Shown: in pieces, positions 14,615 to 25,461 of the stretch
Layout: each line of letters begins with the position of its first letter
Numbering within the stretch: the stretch's first letter is position 1
Assembly: GCF_000264995.1 (NCBI RefSeq)
Contig: NW_006767440.1
Span: forward strand, 118,316 to 182,315
DNA length: 64,000 nt
DNA from: Punctularia strigosozonata HHB-11173 SS5
Lineage: Eukaryota; Basidiomycota; Agaricomycetes; Corticiales; Punctulariaceae
Direction of reading: 5' to 3'
Made by a program: the position numbers and the translations under genes
The notes under the pieces: generated by a model
What the model was told of the DNA's origin: nothing
Database searches by the model: none
Seen by the model: the letters and a program-made list of their open reading frames with translations, nothing else

Positions 14615-15390
14615 ACAGGCGTGGGCCGGGTTCATGCGGGACGGCGATTCCGATACTTACATCAACGTGCGGCCTTCGGATCTGTTATCGCTGTTTCTGT
14701 CACGCTGTAGTCAAGAATGGAAATAAATGTTCGGTCTCCCGCCGTCCAAGCCAACACTCCGTGTGTCTCGGCTATCTCGCTACCCGGTACCGGGTCCCTG
14801 CTACAATGTAACGGACAGCCGTTATCTGGAAACGTTATCTGCCTTGGGTCAGCAATGTCAGAAAGTTAATCAACCCGACGATGCAGGTTTATGATCGCCG
14901 GAGATACAAGGCACGAACACCACAGGGGCACGCTCCCGGCGGCGAAGCCCTCGATAACCCTCGATGTAATGTCTCAGATGGGGAGCTCAAAGGTTAAGCG
15001 GTCGCTGATGCACCCGGCTCTTCCATATTTCGCTATGAGACACAATAGCCCCGTGTGCGCAGCATTCCGAGTTGAAGTCCACCTGCTCAATTGACTTTCG
15101 ATCAGCAATGAGCAAGAGTAGATCCGATGCGCAAAGGCCGTCGTCTAGCCATCGTGGAGACTGAGACAAAGCTTACGGTGCTCGGTGCACACGGGGCCCT
15201 TCGAACCGCGTGGTTCTCGACAGGGGCAAGATTACCTGGGCGAAATCTCATCTCATCTAGATCGGAAAAACAGTGGAGTACGCGAGGGGTCGCTTTCCAT
15301 GAAGAAGTTGTCCATTATTCAGCCACTATTTGTGCCGATTGCATGTGGTGTCTAAGAGCAAGCTCGTGGCCGTGGGCGTTAATCGGACCA
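14615..15390. other. Convergent intergenic region, no gene seen
   Basis: Sequence between the 3' ends of the GH71 gene and UMP/CMP kinase. Frames are short and pattern-free. It should hold both 3' UTRs; I see no repeat or RNA gene. Confidence 0.5.
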
Positions 15391-16386
15391 TCAGAGCGTC
15401 ATGTTTCTAGAAACCTCTCCTGCTAGCAGCTTCAGGACGACGGCGCGCGCATTCTCGTACACCTCGTCGACGGAGGGCGAGCTGTCGATCTGCAAATGAT
15501 GTGGGACGGTAAGCGAACGGAATAGAGATCTCGAGCGCAGACTGACCTCGGCGACTATGCCCAGCTTGTTGTAGTGTTCGATGACAGGCATCGTCGTGTT
15601 CTTGTACGTCTCTGCGGATCCCAGTAAGCAATGATCACCGAAGTCTGGGGGGCGAGATTTGATTGCGAGCGCTTACGGAAACGCTTCTTGATGCTTTCCT
15701 CATTATCATCCTCCCGTCCGCTGGTCTCCCCTCTCTTCAGTAATCGCTTCAACATCACCTCCTCCGTCGTCGTGAAGAACAGGACCAGGCTCGCGGGGCA
15801 CACGTCTTCGTCAAAGGCGAGCGCTTGGTCCATCTTCCGCGGGAAGCCGTCGATCAAGAACCGGCCCTTCCCGTCAACCCAGGCGTCGCCAGTGCCAGGC
15901 TGGTCCGTCCTCTCCTGGAGCGCGGCGTGCATCGCGTTCTCGAGGAGCTTGATGGTGACCTCCATCGGGACGACTTTGCCCTCTCTGATGCACGTCTGGA
16001 TCAGTTCCTTGTACTCGGAGCCCTCGCGATTCTGTTCGGCGCGGAGGAGGTCACCGGCTATGATGTGAAAGCATGAGGATTGCATAACATGCTAGTTGAG
16101 GGGTATTTACCAGAAAGATGGCAAAAATGGAACTCCTCGACAAGTTTGGCGCATTGCGTGCCTTTGCCTAACTAGACGTATCAGCATCTAGGAGTAAATG
16201 TGTAGCATACACACGAGAAGCACCTGCTCCGGGACCACCGAGGACGTACAGTACGGTGATCTTCTTGCTGTCAAAGACAGTCTGCTTCGTAGACGCGGTA
16301 GGCGGAGCGCCCTCAGACGCTGGCGACTGGCCCTCCTCCTTGCGCAGGTGGAGTGCCTCCGCGATCTTGTCGATGATGGCCGGCAT
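15391..16386 (-). CDS. URA6: UMP/CMP kinase (uridylate kinase, Ura6 type)
   Basis: It phosphorylates UMP and CMP (and poorly AMP) in pyrimidine nucleotide synthesis. The P-loop LGGPGAGKGTQC spans an intron near 16205. Next come FCHLSAGDLLRAEQ, the NMP-binding region, FLIDGFPRKMDQA, the lid RLLKRGETSGREDDNEESIKKRF and MPVIEHYN, all as in yeast Ura6. There are about four introns. The chosen ATG gives MPAIIDKIAEALHLRKEE, an N-terminal extension of about 40 aa before the kinase core. In frame, 15 nt upstream, ends a separate 57-codon ORF encoding a membrane segment (16402-16575), so this gene may sit second on a two-ORF transcript. Confidence 0.93.
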
Positions 16387-16401
16387 GTGGTCGGAATGTA
16401 T

Positions 16402-16575
16402 TCAAGCGTCCTCCTTCCTTCGGGGCGGGATGAGCGGGTTGTCGGCCTGCCTAGGTAACGCGGACGCGGGCGTCGTCTGTTCGCGATGTTTGGCGAGCGC
16501 AAAGAAGGAGGCGGCGCTGGCGGCGATGAGGCCGATGAGCACGAACGGGTTCGGGCCCTTGCTGGGCTGTGGCAT
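16402..16575 (-). CDS. 57-aa single-membrane-span peptide upstream of URA6
   Basis: It starts MPQPSKGPNPFVLIG, with a hydrophobic stretch (FVLIGLIAASAASFFALA) followed by basic and Pro-rich residues (KHREQTTPASALPRQ ... PLIPPRRKEDA), the look of a small organelle-membrane protein. It ends with TGA; 15 nt later, in the same frame, is the URA6 start. I see no good GT-AG pair that would splice out the TGA. It could be a real small gene on a bicistronic mRNA, a long regulatory upstream ORF, or an N-terminal anchor reached by stop read-through. Its start lies 39 bp from the divergent Nup37-like gene. Confidence 0.6.
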   Translation of the reverse strand: MPQPSKGPNPFVLIGLIAASAASFFALAKHREQTTPASALPRQADNPLIPPRRKEDA

Positions 16576-16614
16576 ACAGAAGGGGGAGCGGTCACGTCGC
16601 GTCTGCCAGCCACC
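16576..16614. promoter_or_regulatory. 39 bp between divergent start codons
   Basis: The small membrane-peptide ORF (minus) and the Nup37-like gene (plus) start only 39 bp apart. Core promoters must therefore overlap each other's leader or coding sequence if both are translated. Confidence 0.4.
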
Positions 16615-17963
16615 ATGGACCTCCGCTTCCGGCATCCCACCACCGTGCACCGCGTCCGCGCTTGCCTCGCCGACGACGCACACGATCTCGTCGCCGTTGC
16701 CGGCGAGCATTCCGTCGACGTCATCCAAGTCGTGAGTCGCGTCGCGTCTGCACGTCAACTGCAACAATGATCTTTCTTGCAGGCCGATACAGGCTTTACC
16801 CAGATCGCGTCGTTTCACATCGGGACCAGCGTAACCGCTTTAGCATGGTCCCCACGGACAGTATCTCCTTCGAGAAGCGACCGTTGGCTCTTGGAGTGCG
16901 TTCAGATCATGATATACTCGCGAAACCATCCGCTGATACTCGCCACTTTCAGGATAGCAGTAGCAAGCGCCGATTTTGGGCTTCATCTCCTCACCAAGTC
17001 TCCTGAAGACGACGAACACGTCTTTCCCTTTGGCGGCGGCCTCAGCGGACACCATGGCAAAGTTACGGACATGGCGTTCTGCGGTGGCACAGGCGAGGAC
17101 GCCTGGCGCTACGTCGCCACAGTCTCCGGTGCGTTCTCCGACCCGGTCGTGATCATCACTCCCTCCGCTCACGCCTCCTCGCCAGACGACAGAATGATGA
17201 TGGTCTGGGACCTCTACCCGAACGTCGACATCGGCTCCACCTCGGGCGGCTCGCAGGACGACGGCTGGTCGCCGCCCCCGCGCCGACAGCCCACCGCGCT
17301 CGTGATCAACTTCGCTCACCCGCTGACGTCCATCAGCGCGCACCCGTCGTCGAACAAGGAGTTCCTCGTCGCCGACTGCCGCGGCTCGATTTTCGTCACC
17401 GACTGGCGGCGGGATCCCTACGCGGAGGACGGCCCGGAGCCGTGGCGCGGAGCCAGCGTCGTCGAACTCGTCGAGCCCCGCGCTCTCGCAAATACCGCGC
17501 AGCCCTCCCCGGACGGGTCCGTCGCGTGGCACCGGAGCAGCGCCGAGTTGTAAGCTCCGTTCCGTACCTCAGCGCCAGGTTCCGCCGCTCATCTAAAAAA
17601 AATGAAAAAAATTACAGCGTCGGCGCCGCGTTCGGCCCCACCTTCGCCATCTACGACCTGTCTGCGCTGAACGGCGGCAAGCCGACCGCGTCGGGGACCG
17701 CCTTCCCAGAGGGCGCAGGTCAGTTCCGGTGGTGCCCCACCTTCCCGGACTACTTTGCCATCTCCTCCTCGCCGGCCTCTGCCAAGGGGGCCACCATCCA
17801 CCTGTACAACACGCAGTACGTGCACACGCCGCCCAGCGCCCTGTCCGTCGCGCCCCGCCCGCACAAGATTCGCGACTTTGACTTCCTCGCATTGCCGGGC
17901 ATACCGCGGATCGCTGCAGCGGTGGGCAGGGAGGTGATCATATTTCCCATAGGAATGGAGTGA
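16615..17963 (+). CDS. NUP37: WD40-repeat protein, probable nucleoporin Nup37
   Basis: Degenerate WD40 protein of about 400 aa. Visible pieces are the start MDLRFRHPTTVHRVRAC, TALAWSPR, FGLHLLTKSPEDDEHVF, GHHGKVTDMAF (near 17055), WRYVATVS-DDRMMMVWDLYP across an intron near 17118-17190, FAHPLTSISAHPSSNKEFLVAD with GSIFVTDWR, and FGPTFAIYDLS. A clear intron lies at 17549-17616 (gtaagc ... ttacag). The pattern of weak repeats, with the GH.GKV.D.AF and VSDDR..VWDL pair, resembles fungal Nup37, a Y-complex subunit of the nuclear pore. Another small WD40 protein cannot be ruled out. It is divergent from URA6 and its leader ORF. Confidence 0.55.
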
Positions 17964-18444
17964 TCAGTGCCCCTATCTTCTCGTCGAGGGCGATGCATGG
18001 AGCTCGCCAAAAATGCGTTATGTACTGCTGAATGAACCAATCTTCTCGGTCGTCGTTTTGGCGGGCAATAAGCATGATTTCTATCATTGCAATAGTGTAG
18101 CGACGCGAATGTTGTACACGTTGGAGATGGATAACGAGGGAAAAAAATACGAGACGATTCGAGCGAGACGAGACGGGGGGAAAAAATGGTACGAAGTGCG
18201 ACTTGCGACGATAAGAGGGGACGATCGATGTGCATGAATAGGAAACACGCCTGCTGCCCCGCATATTAATACGTGGATGGCTAATGTTCACAGAGGAGAC
18301 TATAATGAGCGCGCAAGGGCGAGCAGGCGGAACGACGACGACAAAGAAAAATAGACGGTTAACAGGGGGGAGGCGCGGCGACGTTAGGTGGCATGTAGCG
18401 ATAGATTTTTCGACGCTTTCGATTATACGCGGAGTTCCGTGTCA
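17964..18444. other. Convergent intergenic region
   Basis: 3' ends of the Nup37-like gene and the Zn2Cys6 regulator face each other here. Two A-rich runs (gggaaaaaaatac, ggggaaaaaatgg) and short frames only; no gene seen. Confidence 0.5.
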
Positions 18445-21400
18445 TCACATCGCGTGGCCCATGTGCGCTGGCGGAACGTGCTGGTGATGATGCTGGTGCA
18501 TCTGGTAATGCGCCGCCGCCGAGCTATGATGCTGCTGCATAGGTGGCGGCGGTGGCGGCGGCGGCGGCGCGTACGATGCCATGCGAGGATCGCCATAATG
18601 CGGCGGCATGCCGCGGACGCCCTCGGCCGTCGCCATCGCCGTCGCGGGCCCGGAGCTCTCGACGCCCTCGCCAAAGCCGAGCTCGCGGAACATGTTCCGC
18701 CAGTAGTGCGCGTCGAGCTCCGAGTGGTGCGGCGGCGCTTGGGCGCCGTTCGCGTAGTGCGCGTACATCGCGTACGCCGACGGATGCGCCTTCACGTCCT
18801 CCATCGGTCCGTACGACGACGACGACGACGACGAGGCGTCGTGCAGACCGCCAGGACCCGCCCCGCCCGGCGCGGACGGGTGCGCAGGCAGGTGCGGCGA
18901 GGCCGGGAAGTGGAAGTTGTGCTCGTGCGCCTGGGACACCATCGTCTGGGGATACATCTGCGGCGGGCTGTGCAACACGGGACCCGGACCGGAGGTGCCC
19001 GGAGCGGAGGCTACAAAAGACAATAAGACGAAAAAAGAGTTCAGGGTCGGCCGCCATTGCATCTGAGTGCGGGGGCGAGAAGAAGCGCACCATGCATCCT
19101 GGTATCGATCGGCGGGAGGGCGCTCACGGGGCGTTCCTTCTCGGTCTGCCGCGCCTTGAAGATATCGTTCGCGATAAGGCTACGAAGGAAGCGCGCGTGC
19201 GCGGCGGCGGAGGTAGACGCAGGCGAAAGCTGGGACGCCTCCGAGTACGCGTCCGCGGTCTTGGCGATGTTCGAGTAAATTTCGTTCGTCGCGCCCTCAT
19301 GAAGCTCGGCGAGCGTGTTGGAGCTCCGCATCAACTGAATTGAAGAAAAAAAAAAGCATCAGAACGCGCGATCAGCGGAGGCCGAGTGGGTCGGAGGGCG
19401 AGAAGAAGGTGTTACCTACCTTGAGCAAGAAGACGGCCGAGTACGCTGTCATGACCGTGATGGATTCCTGTCCATAACGCTGAAAAGGACGTGTGAGGCA
19501 AGAATGATGGAAGGATGTGGCGTGACACCTACGAGAATCTGCATGGATGCGAACTCCTTGACGACGATTTGCAAGCTCTCGATCGCGCTGGTAAAGCATG
19601 CGGAGAGCGCTTGCAAGCTGGGCACCGCGCGGCTCGTCTGTAATCCAGCATAAGCTACCTTTAGTCAATACAGTAAAGTGAGATAAATTACTCACGGGAC
19701 TCATGCTCGCCTGAATACCAAAGCTGTTGAGGAACAGCCGGACGTGCAACCTGAAAAAGCTCAGGATCGAAAAATGGAACGATTCACCGCCGGCGCGGCG
19801 CATCTCATGCTGCCAGGTGTCCATCCACTGCGTGAGCTTGCCGTTGCAGTTCCTGAGCAAGACCTCGTAATTCACGTCCGAGTGGGACGTGTTGCCGGAG
19901 CCACCCTTGTGGAGGTAGAACACGTCCGTCGTCTCGCCCGCGATGCGGCGAAGCTGGACGAAGGCGGCGACGATGACGTCCTCCGGGCGGATCGGCGAGC
20001 CGCCTTCTTCGTGCCAGGTCGCCGAGTGGCGGACGAGGTCGTCCTCGGGGAGCATCCACTGGCGGCCGGTCTGCATGCTCAGGCTGCGGTCGTGGACGAA
20101 GAGGACGAGGTAGGTGCGCTCGCGGTTGCGGCGCTCTCGCAGCGCAAACTCGGTTTCGCCGTGCAGGTGGCGGGCGGGCACGTAGCGGTTGAGGCCGAGC
20201 TCGACCGCCATGCGGCAGGCGTAGCCGATGTAGGTCCACGTCCGGGTGTCGTCCGGCTCCTTCCAGTACGTGAGGCAGGCGAAGGCCTGGACGACCTCGA
20301 CGCTCTTCCAGCCCTCGGCGAACGCGCGGACGGCCATCTCCTGCGCGAGCTTCTGGACCTGGCGGTAGAGCTCGGGCTTGAAAAACTTGCAGCCGGCCAT
20401 GAGGAGGACGGTGAAGAGGAACGGCGAGCGGGAGCGGACGTAGGTGACCGAGTGCAGGGCTGGGTCGAAGAGGCAGATGAACGGGTTGAAGCGGAGAAAG
20501 ATGAGGTCGAAGAGCGTCGTCGCGTCGTGCAGGGTCAGGAGGCCGGCGTCGATGGGGTCGGCGGGGCTGTTAGACGCCGAGGACATGGCGCGCGGGGCGG
20601 GGTAGCCGCCCGGCGACTGCTCGCCCTGGGCGTGGGCGGACGCGATCGATTGAGGTTGGGAGGGCGGCTGCGAGTCCGGGTTGAGGATGGTGCTGAAGAA
20701 CGAGTGCCGCTGGTTTTCCTTCCGGATGAGGCGGTCGGGGAACATGCCGCGCTCGGCGGCCTCCGCCTCGTCGTCTTCCTCCTCGCGGGCGGGCGCGTAG
20801 CCGTCGCTGGAGACGATGCCCAGCGGTGGGAGCTCGTTGGACGGGAAGAGGGTCGAGCTGGATGAGCCGTATGGGTCCGAGGGGCGGAGGGCGCGGTAGG
20901 ACGGGTCGCTCAGCGTCGGCGAACCGGCGCGCGCGTACTGGGACGACTCGGCGATGGACTGCTTGGCCTTGGCGGTGTTGAGGCCTTTTTCGAGGCGTCG
21001 CAGCATCTTGGAGGCCTCGGAGAGTCTGTGTACGCGACGTGAGCGCTTAGGTATAATATTGCCTGGTATGGGGGGGCATATACGTACTTGGAGCCCGGCT
21101 TGCGTCCCCGGCGGTGTTTTTCGAACACGCAGCTGGAAGCGACGTGAACAAAGAAGGGGGAGGGCGTTGGGCGGAAAAAGACCTACTCGACGCCGGCACG
21201 CTTGCAGCGCTGGCATTTACCCTCTCCGTCTTCGGCGCCGACGCATTTCATCTGTCACGCGGAGCAAGAAAGGCGGTGGGTTATCGCGGGCGCCTAGGGC
21301 GGTATGAAAGGGCCACGCACCTTGGCTGCGCGACATACTGTGCAGGCTCTCGCGCCGCGAACGACGGGGGGCTTGGACCTGTGCGGACGAAACACGGAGG

Positions 21401-21559
21401 GCATGAGCAAAAAAGCAGAGGGCGGTGTGAGACAGGGACGACGGACGACTTGGGCTGGTCGTCGGCGAGGTCATCGACGACAGAGGGTTTGTCCTCGGCG
21501 ACGGGGCTCTGGGACGGGTACGAGTGCTGCTGGTGCTGGCTGAAGGACGAGGAGTCCAT
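18445..21559 (-). CDS. Zn2Cys6 fungal-specific transcription factor
   Basis: Binuclear zinc-cluster DNA-binding protein. The cluster is assembled from three small exons: ACTVCRAAK, MKCVGAEDGEGKCQRCKRAGVE, then CVFEKHRRGRKPGSK, giving C-x2-C-x6-C-x11-C-x2-C-x6-C. A coiled linker follows (LSEASKMLRRLEKGLN), then a Ser/Pro-rich stretch and the fungal_trans middle domain (LRFNPFICLFDPALHS, ELGLNRYVPAR, RERTYLVLFVHDRSLS, HVRLFLNSFGIQ). The C-terminus is Pro/His/Ser-rich with poly-Ser and poly-Pro runs and the block HYWRNMFRELGFGEG (near 18710), then ends HVPPAHMGHAM. About ten introns. The start MDSSSFSQHQQH is the first ATG in frame. The target genes are unknown. The 1.9 kb gene-free region upstream suits a complex promoter. 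Confidence 0.9.
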
Positions 21560-23487
21560 GTGGCGGCGTGGGGAGGGGACAGGGGGAGGGCAAGGGGGGC
21601 TTCAGCTGGGAGGGCGGCAACCAAATAGGTCGGGGGGGATTGACCGGAGGGGCGGATGATGACCGCAGAGTGCAAGCTCAATTAGCCGGCGCGCGCGGCC
21701 GGCCTCTATCACGCACATTCCCGCCCCCTTCGGACGTCGGAGCGCAGAACCAGGGCCGGCACAAGGATGGACGCCGTGCCCCTAGCCTGGGGTCTGCGCA
21801 TTGCTGGCTTACGTCTCCAACTACATCCAGCGATGGCCGGGCGGTCATGCGCCCGGCAGAGGAGGCGCTGGGGCTGCACGCCAAGCTCGATCCGTCCTCG
21901 CCACGCCCACGACCAGCGACGAACGCCCCAGCCGCTGCCTCGACGACGGCTTCGGTGCGATAACAGCGCGTCGCCCGGCTCGCACACCGGTCACGTCACG
22001 CCCCCACATGCACGCCTGCCTGCGCCCAGGCACGCCCGACTCATCTCCACCGTCCCGGCGACCGCGTCATCCAAGGTTCGGCCAGCAAAACGTTGTGCGA
22101 TGGCCTGCTGCACATGGACCACGGAAATCGCGTTCGCTTGCGCGCGCCTCCCCGGGCTGCCGCGGCCCTGGGACAGCACGCTGCGTTTGGCGCTGGAAAC
22201 CAACCAGATCAATCTGCGCTCCAAGATCTGTGACCACCGTAGGCGTATGAATTGCCTCTGTTCGCGGTCTGCTTCCGGTGGGAGCACAGAAGCAGCGATC
22301 CCCAGCCGAGCACCATCATTTCTCTCGCACCAACAACGACTGCATTCCGACCTCACGTCCGCATCGCCCAGACCGTTCATCCGTCATCGAACCCCGGCGA
22401 GTTGCCCGATTACAACCATGCCCATTCTGATCCCCAGCTCGTCGATTAGACCAGCAGCCGTAAACGCCGGAGGGTTCACCCTCGCTATCCTTTACCGCAA
22501 CCCAAACACGTCCGGCAACGATAACACACCCAACGACCACGTCGGTCACCAAAAGCCCGATATAGCTGCTCGTTACCGAAGAACGTCATGTTACATACAG
22601 CCTCGTTGCTCCGGATCCCGGGCGCGCTTTGCTAATGCGCCCCATTATTACTTGCCGCATCATGCTTCTAGTCCCGGCCCAAAGCACACCCCACCCACCA
22701 GATTCTCGTCTCGTTCCCGACGGACGCCACGACGCCACCGTACACGATCATGTATACGCGCCTTCTCTCGCCAAACGGGGCAACCCTCCAAAGTGTCCAG
22801 TTCGCGGTCCTCCACCCACATGTTTTTGTCAACGACGCGCATATACGAGGGAACTGCCACCGCGCAGGAGCGTCTAGCACCGATCGCTCTCACCCCTCTC
22901 CAAAGCAGTCCGTGAACCCGCGCCGCGAGGATCCCCGATTCCCATCCCACACACATAACTGTACCCTGACGCGCACGCAAACCAACCCACCGTCACGCCG
23001 ACGAGACCCGAACCAAGAAGGAAGGTCGAGGGTGCTTTGCCAGGGGCTTCAACCTTCCGTTTCGGGCGACGCCCACGCTTTGATGCTTCCGCTCAGACCG
23101 CATCCTTCAACCCTGCGCTCGATCTGTCCATCAAGATCCTTCTCTCGCCTCACCCGGCTCTCTCTGGCAACGGGCAACATACGGCATCCTTGTGGTGTGT
23201 TGACACGGTGCGAGATAGAGAGGCGCCCCCTTTTGATCGCCAGGTCTCTCCGCCGCGGGGCAACACCTCGGCGTACATCCACCCGTCGAAATATTCTGCG
23301 TTCGGGACTATCTATCCGCACGCGCGAAACACGGGCGCGATACACCGGCATCTCCCGCTCCGCGCATCGTGCCGAGCGCTGAAACAAAAGGAGGAAGAGA
23401 GAAACGAGAGAGAGAGAGAGAAAAGATTAAAAGCAATTCCCGGTGTCTCCTTGACGATCCCGCTCAGAACTCTCTCCCCGCACGAGT
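21560..23487. other. Long upstream region of the Zn2Cys6 gene, no gene seen
   Basis: GC-rich, Pro/Arg/Ser-biased open frames of up to 382 codons exist on the plus strand, but they overlap open frames on the other strand and show no domain or intron pattern, so I read them as chance. A short (GA)n run lies at about 23405-23422. It likely holds the regulator's promoter and 5' UTR. Confidence 0.5.
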
Positions 23488-23896
23488 AACAAACTAGGAC
23501 CCCCGTTAATACAGTTAAAGGTCGGAATATTCGCTGACCCAAAATGAGTCGTATTGTCGGCAATTTTCTGCTTCCATCGGCACGTTTTTGTCGGCAAATA
23601 TTCCGACATCGGGCCTGCGGCGCCCATTTCGTCCGCGCTCTATTCCGGCATCGTGGGAATTAATGGCTATATCTGGGCTGTTCCTCTCCGGGCCTCGATG
23701 GTTCGATCCTTTTGTCGACAAATATTCCGACCTTGGTTTGTCGCTCCGAACGGATGTCGTCAAAATTATTCCGGCCTGCGGCGCCCTCAGACGTGCTTTT
23801 GTCGGCAATTATTCCGACGTACGGCCCTTTTCAGGGCCCAAAATGTCGTCGGAATATTCTAACATTAAACCGTATTAACGGGGGTCCTAACAAACT
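23488..23896. mobile_element. 393 bp MITE with 8 bp target duplication (hAT-like)
   Basis: The element is 23496-23888. Its ends are inverted repeats: the first 17 bases AGGACCCCCGTTAATAC are identical at both ends, with partly matching sequence inward to GAATATTC. It is flanked by a perfect direct repeat AACAAACT (23488-23495 and 23889-23896). An 8 bp duplication fits the hAT superfamily and some others. No transposase is encoded, so it is non-autonomous. The exact duplication points to fairly recent insertion. It sits in gene-free DNA. Confidence 0.85.
23586..23818. repeat. Internal palindromic subrepeats of the MITE
   Basis: The motif TTTTGTCGGCAAATATTCCGAC, with variants, recurs at about 23586, 23710 and 23797. 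A degenerate copy is near 23555, and the core also occurs inside both terminal regions. Each unit is itself an inverted repeat (GTCGG...CCGAC). A second motif, CCTGCGGCGCCC, occurs at about 23614 and 23775. Such subterminal repeats often act as transposase-binding sites in MITEs. Confidence 0.7.
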
Positions 23897-24712
23897 CTGC
23901 GTACTTATTTTCCGTTGCCTTATCCGCGCGCGAATCCGCTCCGAGTCCCCGAATTCTTCCCGGCCGATCAGCGCAGGATGATGGCACGCCAGTACAGAAC
24001 ATCCGCACGCAATAAACAATGGACAAAGACCCGCCCCCACAGCCGTACTCCTCCTTGTGCGTTCGTCGCGGCGACACCGCTCGAGCAGTCGGCGCAATAC
24101 GCCGTAACGGCATGCGCACCCTTCGATCCTGCGTCTCTCGTCACGCTTACCGGTGGTGTACGCTCACCATCGCGATTCCCAAGGTCTCTCTCTCTGTCCC
24201 GCATCACGGTGGCGTCCAATCTTACGATCCCCACTCGGCCAAGAGAGAGGAAGGATCACAGCCCGAACCTTCCCATCCGGATAACCCAGCATCTGGTATC
24301 CTGCCTACTCTGCCCGTCCCGCGGCACCGGCCGACTCATCCACCGCGCTCGCTCGATAAGCACAAGCGCAATCGGTCGTATCTCGTATCTCCACATATCC
24401 ATCTTGGTTATATGCAGTACCCGGTCCCGCCAGGTGGCTGGCTGCCAGTGCTGCCTCCATCTAACTCTAGCGGCGTTGGAACGGGGGGCGTGGCCGTCGT
24501 CGCTCTTTCGGCTTAACGCCTGCCGCAATCCCCGCATGGTGCTCGCACATACACGCTCGCACATACGACCGCACGTGGCAATGCGAGTATACATATATAC
24601 ACGCATGTATATATAGCGCGGCAGCGAGATTGAACCGATTCGGGCCGCTAGACTTCCTCTATTTTTTCCGTTTTGTGTTTGCGCCGGAACCCCCCCCCCC
24701 CCCCCCCCCACC
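23897..24712. other. Intergenic, ends in a 20-base C run at the assembly gap
   Basis: No gene recognised. Alternating purine-pyrimidine sequence (atacatatatacacgcatgt) lies near 24590. The C run at 24690-24709 directly precedes the gap and probably caused the assembly break. Confidence 0.5.
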
Positions 24713-25461
24713 NNNNNNNNNNNNNNNNNNNNNNNNNNNNNNNNNNNNNNNNNNNNNNNNNNNNNNNNNNNNNNNNNNNNNNNNNNNNNNNNNNNNNNNN
24801 NNNNNNNNNNNNNNNNNNNNNNNNNNNNNNNNNNNNNNNNNNNNNNNNNNNNNNNNNNNNNNNNNNNNNNNNNNNNNNNNNNNNNNNNNNNNNNNNNNNN
24901 NNNNNNNNNNNNNNNNNNNNNNNNNNNNNNNNNNNNNNNNNNNNNNNNNNNNNNNNNNNNNNNNNNNNNNNNNNNNNNNNNNNNNNNNNNNNNNNNNNNN
25001 NNNNNNNNNNNNNNNNNNNNNNNNNNNNNNNNNNNNNNNNNNNNNNNNNNNNNNNNNNNNNNNNNNNNNNNNNNNNNNNNNNNNNNNNNNNNNNNNNNNN
25101 NNNNNNNNNNNNNNNNNNNNNNNNNNNNNNNNNNNNNNNNNNNNNNNNNNNNNNNNNNNNNNNNNNNNNNNNNNNNNNNNNNNNNNNNNNNNNNNNNNNN
25201 NNNNNNNNNNNNNNNNNNNNNNNNNNNNNNNNNNNNNNNNNNNNNNNNNNNNNNNNNNNNNNNNNNNNNNNNNNNNNNNNNNNNNNNNNNNNNNNNNNNN
25301 NNNNNNNNNNNNNNNNNNNNNNNNNNNNNNNNNNNNNNNNNNNNNNNNNNNNNNNNNNNNNNNNNNNNNNNNNNNNNNNNNNNNNNNNNNNNNNNNNNNN
25401 NNNNNNNNNNNNNNNNNNNNNNNNNNNNNNNNNNNNNNNNNNNNNNNNNNNNNNNNNNNNN
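24713..25461. other. Assembly gap (749 Ns)
   Basis: Run of unknown bases. It is bordered by C-rich sequence on both sides (C run on the left, ccccggaccccccc on the right). The true length and content are unknown. Confidence 0.99.

Noticed and set aside
19805-20239. Arg/Pro-rich minus-strand frame inside the Zn2Cys6 gene
   Set aside because: It is the alternative frame of the fungal_trans domain exon; the true frame carries the recognisable domain.
21767-22915. 382-codon open frame on the plus strand upstream of the Zn2Cys6 gene
   Set aside because: Composition is Arg/Pro/Ser/His-biased as expected from GC-rich non-coding DNA, open frames exist on the opposite strand over the same bases, and there is no domain or intron pattern.
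23402-23424. GA-rich run considered as a microsatellite locus
   Set aside because: Only a few repeat units with interruptions; too short to be notable.
23700-23716. ggttcgatcc sequence resembling a tRNA T-arm
   Set aside because: It lies within the MITE and no matching acceptor, D or anticodon stems are found around it.
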